A stretch of 64,000 bases of DNA from NCBI GenBank assembly GCA_017539165.1, contig JAFYHN010000112.1, forward strand, positions 16,912 through 80,911. The letters are read 5' to 3'. The DNA is from Eubacterium sp. Its GTDB lineage: Bacteria > Bacillota > Clostridia > Lachnospirales > Lachnospiraceae. A model generated the notes under the pieces. The model saw nothing but the letters and a program-made list of their open reading frames with translations. It did not search any database and was not told the DNA's origin. The translations under genes and the position numbers were made by a program. Shown piece after piece: positions 8,790-18,038 of this stretch (the first letter of the stretch is position 1; each line of letters starts with the position of its first letter).

Positions 8790-8836
8790 CTGTTCTCGAA
8801 AGTCGGGAGACTGGCTTTCGTGAACGGATTTTTTTT
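8787..8836 (+). terminator. Terminator-like hairpin in the lic operon leader (candidate attenuator)
   Basis: Stem with a GAGA tetraloop (8807-8810): 8797-8806 pairs with 8811-8820 without interruption (with two G-T wobbles) and extends outward to about 8787/8830 with one mismatch. Eight T residues follow (8829-8836). Transcription from the promoter at 8761-8789 would start near 8796, so the new RNA could still form at least a 10-bp stem and the U-tract before reaching the first gene. Confidence 0.75.
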
Positions 8837-8867
8837 CTAATATACATAAATGAGAAAGGCGGCATAT

Positions 8868-10646
8868 ATGAAGCTATCTATTATCGATAAAGATATACTG
8901 ATAACTCTCTATAAAAAAGGGTATTCCAATCAAAGAAACCTTATGAAAGATTCGGGATACTCATTGGGGTCGGTTAATAAGTCTCTTGGCATTCTTTCTA
9001 ATGCCGGTTTCCTTGATTCAAAAATGATGATTACTCAGAAGGCTATTAAATTCATAAAAGATCTCAGTCCGAAGAATGCAATCATTCTTGCGGCTGGATA
9101 TGGTATGCGTATGGTTCCAATCAATACTGAAACTCCAAAGGGGCTTCTTACGGTTGATGGAGAACCTCTGGTAGAGAGAACCATTAAGCATCTCCATGAT
9201 ATTGGTATAACCGATATCAGTATCGTGGTTGGTTTTATGATGGAAAGTTATGATTATCTCGTGGATAAATATGATGTGAAGATGATCTATAACAATGAGT
9301 ATGCATTTAAAAATAATCTTCATTCTCTTTCGCTTGCGGCTGAAAGGATAGATCGTACATATATTGTTCCTTGCGACATATGGAGTGAATCTAATCCATT
9401 CAGTGCTCAGGAATGTTACTCATGGTATATGGTAAGTGATCTGGCAGACAGTGACAGCTGGATCAGAGTAAACAGAAAGGCTGAACTGGTTCGGCTGGAA
9501 AATGATAAGGATTCCGGAAGCAGGATGATCGGCGTTTCATATGTATGCGGTAATGAAGCTGAAAAGCTTCGCGAAAAGCTTTTGGATATGTCTCAGAAGA
9601 CTATGTATCATGACAGCTTCTGGGAAGAGGCGGCATTTGAAGGCAATAAGATGTTTTTGAATGCTAAGGTTGTTAAGGAAGGAACAGTAACCGAGATAAA
9701 TACATTTGAACAGCTTAGAGCTCTGGATTCAGATAGTAAGAATCTTGCGAATGAAGCTATGGACGTAGCTGCATCGACTCTTGGTGCTGAGATATCGGAT
9801 ATAAAGAATATAACAGTTCTCAAGAAGGGAATGACTAACAGGTCATTTCTTTTCTTCTGCAGGGACAGTAAATATATAATGAGAATTCCCGGAGAAGGAA
9901 CAGATAACCTGATTGACAGAAAGAAAGAAGCGGCAGTTTATAAGGCGTTGGAAGGAAAGGGTATATGTGATGATAATGTATACATGAATCCGGAGAATGG
10001 TTTTAAGATTACCCGTTTTATAGAAGGTGCAAGAAACTGTGATCCTAAAAATCAGAAGGATCTTGAGATATGTATGAAGAAGCTTAGGGATTTTCATGAT
10101 ATGAAACTTTCAGTGCCTCATACATTTGACATATTCGAACGGGCTGAGTATTACAAGTCGCTTTGGGGAACGGATAAATCCGTGTATTGTGACTATGAAG
10201 ATACCAGAGCTAAAGTTATTTCATTGAAGGATTATATTCAAAAGCAGAAGATAGAAATGACTCTCGCGCATATTGATGCTGTTCCGGACAACTTTATGAT
10301 AATAGAGGGTGAAAAAGGAAAAGAACCTAGAGTTTTGCTTATCGACTGGGAATATGCCGGAATGCAGGATAAATATGTGGATCTTGCAATGTTTGCTATC
10401 TATGCACTGTATGACAGAGCTGAGATAGACAATCTTATAGATACATACTTTGCCGTAGGCGGAGAAAAAGCGGATGAAGATATACGCACAAGAATTTATG
10501 CATACGTTTCTATCTGCGGATTCCTGTGGAGTAACTGGTGTGAGTATAAGAGAGGACTTGGCGTAGACTTCGGAGACTATTCTCTCAGACAGTATAGATA
10601 TGCAAAAGATTTCTATAAACTGGTTCAGGAGAGGATAAATGAATAA
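8868..10646 (+). CDS. wHTH - LicC-like nucleotidyltransferase - LicA-like choline kinase fusion
   Basis: A 592-residue three-part protein of phosphocholine metabolism. Residues ~1-62 form a winged-helix (MarR-like) domain; ~70-290 a sugar-phosphate/choline-phosphate nucleotidyltransferase (ILAAGYGMRM...TPKGLL glycine loop and substrate lysine); ~315-590 a choline/ethanolamine kinase fold with the catalytic HIDAVPDNF and metal-binding LIDWEYAG. It can phosphorylate choline and activate it to CDP-choline. The start at 8868 is preferred over the ATG at 8850 because GAGAAAGG lies 8 nt before 8868. It overlaps the next gene by 8 nt. The wHTH suggests autoregulation, possibly at the CGTGTTCACG repeats; this is inference. 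Confidence 0.88.
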   Translation: MKLSIIDKDILITLYKKGYSNQRNLMKDSGYSLGSVNKSLGILSNAGFLDSKMMITQKAIKFIKDLSPKNAIILAAGYGMRMVPINTETPKGLLTVDGEPLVERTIKHLHDIGITDISIVVGFMMESYDYLVDKYDVKMIYNNEYAFKNNLHSLSLAAERIDRTYIVPCDIWSESNPFSAQECYSWYMVSDLADSDSWIRVNRKAELVRLENDKDSGSRMIGVSYVCGNEAEKLREKLLDMSQKTMYHDSFWEEAAFEGNKMFLNAKVVKEGTVTEINTFEQLRALDSDSKNLANEAMDVAASTLGAEISDIKNITVLKKGMTNRSFLFFCRDSKYIMRIPGEGTDNLIDRKKEAAVYKALEGKGICDDNVYMNPENGFKITRFIEGARNCDPKNQKDLEICMKKLRDFHDMKLSVPHTFDIFERAEYYKSLWGTDKSVYCDYEDTRAKVISLKDYIQKQKIEMTLAHIDAVPDNFMIIEGEKGKEPRVLLIDWEYAGMQDKYVDLAMFAIYALYDRAEIDNLIDTYFAVGGEKADEDIRTRIYAYVSICGFLWSNWCEYKRGLGVDFGDYSLRQYRYAKDFYKLVQERINE

Positions 10647-11367
10647 GGTTAAAAGAGCTATAGTAATGGCGGCTGGAAAGGGCGAGCGACTTCGTCCTGT
10701 TACTCTGGATACGCCTAAGCCTTTAGTGAAGGTAAATGGTGTCAGAATGATTGACACCATAATAGACGGTCTGCATGCAAATGGAATCGATGAGATTCAC
10801 ATAGTGACCGGTTATATGATGGAGGAATTCCGAGTTTTGAAAGAAAAGTATCCGGATATCCATCTTCTATCAAATCAGTTTTATACCGAGTATAACAATA
10901 TCTCGTCACTATATGTGGCCAGAGAATATCTGAGTGACTGTATGATCCTTGATGGTGATCTGGTCATCAGCAATCCGGATATACTGAAAGCTGATTTCGA
11001 CAGATCAGGTTATGCGGCACTCTGGACTGATGGGAAAACTGATGAGTGGCTGATGCAGGTTAATGATGAGGGAATAGTAACTTCCTGCAGCAGGGATGGT
11101 GGAGAAAAAGGATGGATTCTCTTCAGTATATCAAGATGGAGTGCTGAGGATGGTCGAAAACTGAAGAAATATCTTGAGTATGAATTCGACTATGCTGAAA
11201 ATCGTGATCTGTATTGGGATGATGTGGCTATGTTCAGACATCCCGAACATTTTAAACTTGGAATATACCCTATGGATCGAGGCGACGTCGTTGAGATTGA
11301 TGGCTTCGATGAACTTGTTAGTATAGACCCTTCTTACAAGGGATATGAACAAAAAGAGTTACCATAG
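10639..11367 (+). CDS. licC: CTP:phosphocholine cytidylyltransferase-like nucleotidyltransferase
   Basis: A 242-residue NTP transferase with the LicC signature MAAGKGERLRPVT...TPKPLVKV at residues 10-32, the acceptor region TGYMMEEF and the metal-binding ILDGDL (about residue 103). In the lic pathway it makes CDP-choline from CTP and phosphocholine in the cytosol. It overlaps the preceding fusion gene, with its AGGAGAGG ribosome site inside that gene's end, so the two are translationally linked. The fusion protein already holds a similar domain, so the operon encodes two such activities; one may use another substrate, such as phosphoethanolamine. Family certain, substrate inferred from neighbours. 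Confidence 0.82.
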   Translation: MNKVKRAIVMAAGKGERLRPVTLDTPKPLVKVNGVRMIDTIIDGLHANGIDEIHIVTGYMMEEFRVLKEKYPDIHLLSNQFYTEYNNISSLYVAREYLSDCMILDGDLVISNPDILKADFDRSGYAALWTDGKTDEWLMQVNDEGIVTSCSRDGGEKGWILFSISRWSAEDGRKLKKYLEYEFDYAENRDLYWDDVAMFRHPEHFKLGIYPMDRGDVVEIDGFDELVSIDPSYKGYEQKELP

Positions 11368-11390
11368 GATAAATAATTGGAGGAAAAATA

Positions 11391-13010
11391 ATGAGTAACC
11401 AAAAGAATTCAGAGAAAAAGAAAGAGGATGTTACCAAGAACAGTGACGGGTATGTGGTAGTTAAGGGCAGAAAGATGGATCCAACTACAACACTTGCACC
11501 ACTTGTGGTACTACTTATCCTATGTGCACTGTTTGTTATTAACCCCGAGGGCTCAACAAATACGATATCAATGATAAGAGACTTTCTAGGAACAGAGCTT
11601 GGTCTCTACTATCTGGTAGTAGCTCTTGGAATATTCCTGGTTTCTCTTTATCTGGCATTTTCAGACCTTGGTAAAGTAAGACTTGGTGGAAAGAATGAAA
11701 AACCTAAATATGGTTTCTTTTCATGGGGTGCTATGGTCTTCTGTTGCGGGCTTGCTGCTGATATCCTGTTCTATTCATTCTGCGAATGGATCTACTATGC
11801 AGAAGAACCGAGACTTAAAGAACTTGGAAGTATTCAGGATTGGGCAAATGCTATGCCGCTTTATCATTGGGGACCTGTAGTCTGGAGCTTTTATGCAGTA
11901 CTTGCAGCGTGTTTCGGATTTATGATCCATGTAAGAGGAAGTAAGAAACAGAAATACAGTGAAGCCTGTAGACCTATCCTTGGAAAGCATACTGATGGTA
12001 TTCCGGGGAAGATAATAGATGTGCTTGCAGTTATCGCACTTATAGCAGGAACAGCTACAACGTTCAGCGTAGCGACGCCTCTTCTTGGAAGTGCACTCAC
12101 AACTCTTTTCGGAATTGCGTATTCTAAGTGGGTTACTATCGGAATCCTTCTTGTTACATGTGCTACATATACTACATCTGTAATGATTGGAATGAAGGGT
12201 GTAAACAATCTTTCAAAGATATGTATGATACTCTTCGGAATCCTTCTTATATATGTCCTTGTAGTAAGTGGTAAAGCAGTATATATTCTTGAAAATGGAT
12301 TCTCATCACTGGGACTTGTAGTTCAGAACTTCCCTGTACTTAGTACTTACACAGATCCACTCAGAACGAATAACTTCCCACAGAACTGGACAATGTATTA
12401 CTGGGCTTACTGGCTTGTATGGTGTGTTGCAGCTCCTTTCTTTATGGGAAATATCTCTAGAGGGCGTACAGTAAAACAGGTTATTCTTGGAACATATGTA
12501 TTTGGACTGTTTTCAACACTGATTTCATTTATCGTTTTAGGAAACTATGGACTTAACCTTCAGGTAACAGGTAAGTTTGATGCGATAGCATCCTACGAGG
12601 CAAATGGATATGATCTCTATGCGGTTATTATAGATATTATAAAGACAATACCTGGTTATCAGTTTGTACTTATAATACTTATACTTTCGATGATCGCATT
12701 CTATGCGACATCATTTGACTCTATCACACTTGTTGCTTCATCCTATTCATATAAGAACATGAAGGGAGATGAGATGGCGTCAAAGAAGATGAAACTGTTC
12801 TGGGCAGGGCTTCTTATACTTCTTCCTATAGCACTTATCTTTAGTGAAAGTAGCATGAACAATATTCAGTCCGTGTCCATTATAGCTGCATTTCCTGTTG
12901 GAATAGTTATTATCCTGATCATAGCAAGCTTTATAAAAGATGCCAGAAAATATATAGACAATAATGAAGATCCGGTAGATCTCGAAACGGAAGAGATTGA
13001 AGATCAGTAA
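11391..13010 (+). CDS. BCCT-family choline/betaine transporter
   Basis: A 539-residue secondary transporter with 12 predicted membrane helices. The BCCT signature is clear: the tryptophan-rich helix with NWTMYYWAYWLVW followed by PFFMGNISRGRT (about residues 331-362). BCCT carriers import quaternary ammonium compounds such as choline, betaine or carnitine driven by Na+ or H+. It lies 23 nt after licC with a GGAGGA ribosome site, so choline supply for the lic pathway is the likely job. N- and C-terminal tails are charged and cytosolic. A weak hairpin follows (13030-13068). Confidence 0.92.
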   Translation: MSNQKNSEKKKEDVTKNSDGYVVVKGRKMDPTTTLAPLVVLLILCALFVINPEGSTNTISMIRDFLGTELGLYYLVVALGIFLVSLYLAFSDLGKVRLGGKNEKPKYGFFSWGAMVFCCGLAADILFYSFCEWIYYAEEPRLKELGSIQDWANAMPLYHWGPVVWSFYAVLAACFGFMIHVRGSKKQKYSEACRPILGKHTDGIPGKIIDVLAVIALIAGTATTFSVATPLLGSALTTLFGIAYSKWVTIGILLVTCATYTTSVMIGMKGVNNLSKICMILFGILLIYVLVVSGKAVYILENGFSSLGLVVQNFPVLSTYTDPLRTNNFPQNWTMYYWAYWLVWCVAAPFFMGNISRGRTVKQVILGTYVFGLFSTLISFIVLGNYGLNLQVTGKFDAIASYEANGYDLYAVIIDIIKTIPGYQFVLIILILSMIAFYATSFDSITLVASSYSYKNMKGDEMASKKMKLFWAGLLILLPIALIFSESSMNNIQSVSIIAAFPVGIVIILIIASFIKDARKYIDNNEDPVDLETEEIEDQ

Positions 13011-13029
13011 ACTAAATATGAATGTATTT

Positions 13030-13068
13030 AAGGAGGGACTGCGAAAATATATCTCGCATTCTCTCCTT
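13030..13068 (+). terminator. Hairpin after the choline transporter gene
   Basis: Arms 13030-13044 and 13054-13068 pair over 15 positions with one mismatch and one wobble; only a short TTATTT follows. It may partly terminate or stabilise the upstream mRNA before licD. Confidence 0.5.
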
Positions 13069-13118
13069 ATTTCTGTTATAGTAGTACGCGAACTCAGAAC
13101 ATAATGAGAGGTAAAGTA

Positions 13119-13976
13119 ATGACTGAGCAGGAACAGAATATAGTAGACAAAATCCACAAATACGAGTTTGATATGATGTGTAAACTGGATGATGTCTGCC
13201 GACGTCACGATATAACATATTATCTTGAGGGAGGCACTTTAATAGGTGCAGTAAGACATAAAGATTTTGTACCTTGGGATGATGATATTGACATTTATAT
13301 AAAGAGGAAAGATTTTGATAAACTCCTCAAGTATCGTGATGAGCTGGAACCGTACTTTATACATGTTCCGAATCCGGAAGACTACAGCTTTTGGGATTTT
13401 ACATCAAGGATAATGTATGATAAGGTTCGATTTAAGAAAGAGGATGCTGAGGCCAGATTTTATAATCATATACATTGTCAGTATCTGTTCTTTGATTTCT
13501 TTATAATGGACAATTTCCCTGGAGGGCTTAGAGGAAAGCTTCAGATTTTGGAGCTTAAACTTCTGTATGTTCTTGCGACGAGCAGAAGATATAAACTAAA
13601 GTATTATCCGCCGGAGAATCCGATAAGCAGACTTGCGGTATATCTGATCTGCCGTATCGGATTATTTTTCCCGATAGCGTGGATATTCAAAAGATACGAC
13701 AAGGTTTCCAGAAGATATAATAAGAAAAAAGGATGTGAGGATTTTATCCTTTCAAATGCATCAGCTTCATTTCTTGCAAATTGCATTTACAAGAAGAAAT
13801 GGTACAAGACAAGGGCGGAGCTTCCTGTGCGAGGAAGAAACTTCTTTGTTCCTGGAGATTATGATGCATCTCTCAGGAATTATTATGGGGACTATATGAA
13901 GCTCCCACCGGAAGAGGACAGGATTCCGGAACATGTTGATAGTTTTGATGTTGTTGAATTTCTCGATGAAGAGTAA
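13119..13976 (+). CDS. licD: LicD-family phosphocholine transferase
   Basis: Transfers phosphocholine from CDP-choline to cell-surface glycans or teichoic acids; 285 residues. The LicD nucleotidyltransferase motif is present near the N-terminus: LEGGTLIGAVRH followed by WDDDIDIYI, with the acidic metal-binding residues intact. Hydrophobic stretches near 155-185 may touch the membrane. An in-frame ATG exists at 13104, but the start at 13119 is better because GAGAGG lies 7 nt before it. It completes the uptake, kinase, activation and transfer set started at 8868. The acceptor molecule cannot be told from sequence. Confidence 0.88.
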   Translation: MTEQEQNIVDKIHKYEFDMMCKLDDVCRRHDITYYLEGGTLIGAVRHKDFVPWDDDIDIYIKRKDFDKLLKYRDELEPYFIHVPNPEDYSFWDFTSRIMYDKVRFKKEDAEARFYNHIHCQYLFFDFFIMDNFPGGLRGKLQILELKLLYVLATSRRYKLKYYPPENPISRLAVYLICRIGLFFPIAWIFKRYDKVSRRYNKKKGCEDFILSNASASFLANCIYKKKWYKTRAELPVRGRNFFVPGDYDASLRNYYGDYMKLPPEEDRIPEHVDSFDVVEFLDEE

Positions 13977-14038
13977 CAGGACATCTATTATATAATTATT
14001 TTTTACTACGTATATAACGTTCAAGAGGAGGAACAGAG

Positions 14039-15352
14039 ATGGCAAAGTATTTCCAGGAAGAAATCGAGACAATGCCGGTTGAACAGCTTAAAGCACTTCA
14101 GGAGGAGAAGTTCTTAAAGCAGGTAAAGTTTGTTTATGAGAATAATGAGTATTACCGCAATCTTATGGATGAAAAAGGAATTAAGCCGGAAGACATCAAG
14201 AGCATGGATGATATTCAAAAGCTTCCATTCCTTACAAAGAGTGATCTGAGAGAAGCTTATCCTTACGGACTTCTTTCAAAACCTCTTAAGGATTGTGTTC
14301 GCATACAATCAACAAGCGGAACTACAGGAAGAAGAGTAGTTGCATTCTATACACAGCATGATTTGGATATATGGGAAGAGTGCTGCGCAAGAGCAATCGT
14401 TGCTGTAGGTGGATCTAACAAGGACGTTGTTCAGGTGGCTTACGGATACGGACTTTTTACAGGTGGTGCCGGACTTCATGGAGGATCACACAAGGTTGGA
14501 AGTCTTACACTTCCTATGTCATCAGGTAACACAGAGAGACAGATTCAGTTCATGAGAGATCTGAATGCTACAATCCTCTGCTGTACACCATCATATGCAG
14601 CATATATCGGAGAGAAGCTTCATGATATGGGACTTACTCCTGATGATATCAATCTTAAAGCAGGTATCTTCGGTGCAGAACCATGGACTGAAGAGATGAG
14701 ACAGAACATAGAGAAGAGTCTTGGAATCAAAGCTTATGATATCTATGGACTTACAGAGATATCCGGACCTGGTGTATCATTTGAGTGTGAAGCCCAGACA
14801 GGAATGCATATCAATGAAGATCACTTCTATGCTGAGGTTATCGATCCTGATACAGGAGAAGTTCTTCCTGAAGGCTCAGAAGGAGAGCTTGTCTTCACAT
14901 CTCTTGATAAGGAGGCATTTCCACTTCTCAGATACAGAACAAGAGATCTTGTAGTTCTTAAGAGAGAGAAATGTCCATGCGGACGTACACATATCAAGAT
15001 GTGCAAGCCAAAGGGACGTTCAGATGATATGATGATCATCCGTGGCGTAAATGTATTCCCATCTCAGATTGAAACAGTACTTCTTAAGTGCGGATACACA
15101 CCAAATTACCAGATACTTGTAGACAGAGTTGGCAATGAAGATACTTTTGATATAAATGTAGAGCTGTCAGAAGAACAGTTCAAGAAATACAGAGAAGAAT
15201 CAGATCTTGATGCGGCAAGAAAGAGTCTTACATCAGCTATGGTAACTATGCTTGGAATCAGACCTAAGATGCATCTGCTTGCACCAAAATCTATAGTAAG
15301 AAGTGAAGGAAAAGCAGTTAGAATAATAGATAAGAGAAAACTGCACGATTAA
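14039..15352 (+). CDS. paaK: Phenylacetate-CoA ligase-type adenylate-forming enzyme
   Basis: A 437-residue cytosolic enzyme that adenylates a carboxylic acid and transfers it to CoA. The PaaK-type P-loop STSGTTGRR sits near residue 91, with YGLTEISGPG in the adenylation domain, LLRYRTRD, and a CPCGRTH motif typical of PaaK enzymes. It has an AGGAGGA ribosome site. In anaerobes such enzymes activate phenylacetate, indoleacetate or other aryl acids. No ketoacid:ferredoxin oxidoreductase is adjacent, so the substrate stays open. It is followed after 3 nt by a protease gene, which implies cotranscription. Confidence 0.88.
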   Translation: MAKYFQEEIETMPVEQLKALQEEKFLKQVKFVYENNEYYRNLMDEKGIKPEDIKSMDDIQKLPFLTKSDLREAYPYGLLSKPLKDCVRIQSTSGTTGRRVVAFYTQHDLDIWEECCARAIVAVGGSNKDVVQVAYGYGLFTGGAGLHGGSHKVGSLTLPMSSGNTERQIQFMRDLNATILCCTPSYAAYIGEKLHDMGLTPDDINLKAGIFGAEPWTEEMRQNIEKSLGIKAYDIYGLTEISGPGVSFECEAQTGMHINEDHFYAEVIDPDTGEVLPEGSEGELVFTSLDKEAFPLLRYRTRDLVVLKREKCPCGRTHIKMCKPKGRSDDMMIIRGVNVFPSQIETVLLKCGYTPNYQILVDRVGNEDTFDINVELSEEQFKKYREESDLDAARKSLTSAMVTMLGIRPKMHLLAPKSIVRSEGKAVRIIDKRKLHD

Positions 15353-15355
15353 AAT

Positions 15356-16303
15356 ATGGGTGATAAGAAAAAAATCTTTTTCACATTTATCGTTCTTCCG
15401 ATAGTACTGATAGCAGGTCTTGCAGTCAGCCTTATGATGAATAGAAAGACTGACGAAGAAGAAAAAACGAATTCTGTTTCTGATTTATCTAAAGATGAAG
15501 AGATTGACAGAATGCTGCTTGAGGAATACCGAAAATCACAAGCTACCAGAGAATATCTGGAATATAGCACTGAAGCACCGGTGGATCTCACTCCGGATGA
15601 CCCTGAATATGATGACATGATCGACTTCTCGGAGATAGACTTTTCAACAAGTTCGGATGATTCAGAAGATGCGATAATTGCGGAAGCTGAAAGAAAATCA
15701 TGGGAAGAAGACAGTAAATATGTTGCAAGTAGTGGTATCGAGATTGTATCCAGTATGAATCAGCTTGCTACAAATGGCGACTGGATACTTAATCTATCGG
15801 ATGATGAATTAAAAGCATCGCATCCGTTGCTGCTACAGTATGATCCGAGATGGGCAACATTTCCTTATGGAAGTGGTACTATGAAATCATCGGCTTGTGG
15901 TCCTACAAGTCTTTCGATGGTTATAACAGCCCTCACGAATATAACCTATGCTTCGCCGCCTTATATAGCGACATACAGTATGAATCATGGTTATTATGTC
16001 AGTGGTGTTGGTACGGCTCACGAACTTTTCTGGGAGGCGGCTCCTGAGTTTGGATTATATTGTACAAAGATAGCAGTTGATGAGATGGATTTTAAAAGAC
16101 ATCTTGATAGTGGAGAGATGCTGATACTTGCTATGCATGTTGGACACTTTACCAGCTGCGGACATTTCATAGTTGTATATGGTTATGATAATAACGGATT
16201 CATGGTAAATGATCCGGGATCATTTGACAGAAGTACAGTGTACTGGCCATTTAGTATACTCGGTTCTGAAGCTGATAATGCATATGCGCTAGGCAGAGAT
16301 TAA
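15356..16303 (+). CDS. Membrane-anchored C39-like cysteine protease
   Basis: 315 residues. An N-terminal membrane anchor (about 8-25, FFTFIVLPIVLIAGLAVSL) is followed by an acidic linker and an extracellular C39-type peptidase domain. Catalytic residues are visible: Cys181 in SACGPTS, His270 in CGHFIVVYGY and Asp286 in VNDPGSF. The family cleaves peptides or peptidoglycan-related amide bonds outside the cell; unlike bacteriocin-exporter C39 domains it has no ABC transporter part. It starts 3 nt after paaK without a ribosome site of its own, so translation is probably coupled. Target unknown. Confidence 0.8.
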   Translation: MGDKKKIFFTFIVLPIVLIAGLAVSLMMNRKTDEEEKTNSVSDLSKDEEIDRMLLEEYRKSQATREYLEYSTEAPVDLTPDDPEYDDMIDFSEIDFSTSSDDSEDAIIAEAERKSWEEDSKYVASSGIEIVSSMNQLATNGDWILNLSDDELKASHPLLLQYDPRWATFPYGSGTMKSSACGPTSLSMVITALTNITYASPPYIATYSMNHGYYVSGVGTAHELFWEAAPEFGLYCTKIAVDEMDFKRHLDSGEMLILAMHVGHFTSCGHFIVVYGYDNNGFMVNDPGSFDRSTVYWPFSILGSEADNAYALGRD

Positions 16304-16313
16304 GGGTAAAAAT

Positions 16314-17963
16314 ATGAATTACTATCTTACAGGCAGTCAAGCAGGATTAATAGATAAGTATACACAGGACAAGGTCGGGATTCCCGGCCTTGTTTTAATG
16401 GAAAAAGCAGCAGATGTGGCTGTGCAGGAACTGGAAAGAAGGTTGAATGGATCAGAAGGATTCTTTTCAAAGACAAGAGATAAGATCCTTGTGGTAGCAG
16501 AAAGCGGCAATAACGGCGGAGATGGTGTTGCGGTTGCCAGAATCTTAAAGACCAAAGGATATGATACATATGTCTACGAGATAAAAGGGATATCTTCAAG
16601 CTCGGACTCTTATAGGAAACAGATAGAGATAGCAAAGAATCTGAATGTTAAGTTCGTGGAACCAGACCTAAAAGACGAAAATGTATTCGCAGAGTACAGG
16701 GTGATCGTTGATTCTATATTTGGAGTGGGACTTTCCAGAGAAGTAAAAGGAATTCATAGCGACGTGATTGACAGGATCAATCATGCACGTGAAGCAGAGT
16801 CCTATATATTCAGTATTGATATTCCAAGTGGTATCAGCAGTAGTACGGGGCATATTTTAGGAAATGCTGTCAGAAGTGATATGACGGTCACATTTCAATA
16901 TATAAAGTATGGTATGCTGATACATGAGGGAAGAGATTATTCAGGGGATATCATTTGTAGAGATATTGGACTTTATATTCCAGATAATATGGAAGAAATG
17001 ATGAGTATTGTTTCTGAACCAATATTTTATGAGTATGAGAACTCTGAGATTAAGTCTCTAATTCCACAAAGAAAAGCTGATTCAAATAAAGGTACATATG
17101 GTAAGGTTATGGTCGTAGCCGGTTCAAAGGATGTATATGGCGCTGTATACATGGCTGCCGAGTCTGTCCTTAGAGTTGGAGCGGGACTGGTAAAGGTTGT
17201 GACAGATATCAGAAACAGAGATGTATTAGCTGATAAACTTCCGGAAACGATGATGCTGACCTATGATTCGGGAGAGTTTAAGGAGTCAGGTTTTCAGGAT
17301 GGCTTTGAAGAAAAACTTGCGGAGTCTGTATCATGGGCAGATGTTATTCTGGTAGGACCGGGTCTGGGAACCGACAGTGTAGCAGAACATATTCTTACAA
17401 GTACTCTCAGATCTTGTGACGGAAAGAAGCTTGTTCTTGATGCTGATTCACTGAATGTTATTTCAGAGATGGATGTTGAAACTATTTTCGAAGAGATGAC
17501 AGAGAAAACAGGAAGAGGAAATGTGATAATCACTCCTCATATAGCTGAGATGAGCAGACTGGCGAAGATTATTCTGGATGAAAAGGCAGAAAGTGCTGCT
17601 ATAAACCGGATTAAATATATAAAAGAAAATCCAGGAATGGTTGCTAGGGAGGTGTCTGACAGATATGGTGTAGTGACTGTTCTAAAAGATGCTAGGACAG
17701 TTGTCACGTCTCCAGATGATGCAGCAATATATGTGAATACTACAGGGAATTCAGGAATGTCTACCGGAGGTTCGGGAGATGTACTGGCTGGTGCGGTGGC
17801 AGGTCTGCTTGCCCAGATGGAGCCTTCCCGGTATTCTGTTAAGGAGATTGCTTCTGCAACGGTGAGGCTTCACGGAACTGCAGGGGATAAAGCCTGTCTT
17901 GATAAGGGTGAACGAGGGATGACTGCTACGGATATCCTTGTTGCACTATATATGAATTTTTGA
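16314..17963 (+). CDS. nnr: Bifunctional NAD(P)H-hydrate epimerase / ADP-dependent dehydratase
   Basis: Repairs damaged NADHX and NADPHX. The 549-residue protein has an N-terminal YjeF epimerase domain (residues ~1-225; ESGNNGGDGVAVARIL and SIFGVGLSREV motifs) and a C-terminal ribokinase-like dehydratase domain (~250-545; GTYGKVMVVAGS and NSGMSTGGSGDVLAG with the catalytic Asp). Length and order match the usual fused enzyme. It begins 10 nt after the protease gene and lies upstream of alr, a linkage often seen in Firmicutes. Confidence 0.95.
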   Translation: MNYYLTGSQAGLIDKYTQDKVGIPGLVLMEKAADVAVQELERRLNGSEGFFSKTRDKILVVAESGNNGGDGVAVARILKTKGYDTYVYEIKGISSSSDSYRKQIEIAKNLNVKFVEPDLKDENVFAEYRVIVDSIFGVGLSREVKGIHSDVIDRINHAREAESYIFSIDIPSGISSSTGHILGNAVRSDMTVTFQYIKYGMLIHEGRDYSGDIICRDIGLYIPDNMEEMMSIVSEPIFYEYENSEIKSLIPQRKADSNKGTYGKVMVVAGSKDVYGAVYMAAESVLRVGAGLVKVVTDIRNRDVLADKLPETMMLTYDSGEFKESGFQDGFEEKLAESVSWADVILVGPGLGTDSVAEHILTSTLRSCDGKKLVLDADSLNVISEMDVETIFEEMTEKTGRGNVIITPHIAEMSRLAKIILDEKAESAAINRIKYIKENPGMVAREVSDRYGVVTVLKDARTVVTSPDDAAIYVNTTGNSGMSTGGSGDVLAGAVAGLLAQMEPSRYSVKEIASATVRLHGTAGDKACLDKGERGMTATDILVALYMNF

Positions 17964-18038
17964 TAGAATTACGTTACTGTTGTCGTGTTGAGAGATATAC
18001 GACGGAAAAACAAAAATAGTTAGTGGAAGTAGTCGGAA

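Noticed and set aside
13104-13118. ATG at 13104 as the start of licD
   Set aside because: GAGAGG within these bases is the ribosome site of the ATG at 13119; the upstream ATG has none.
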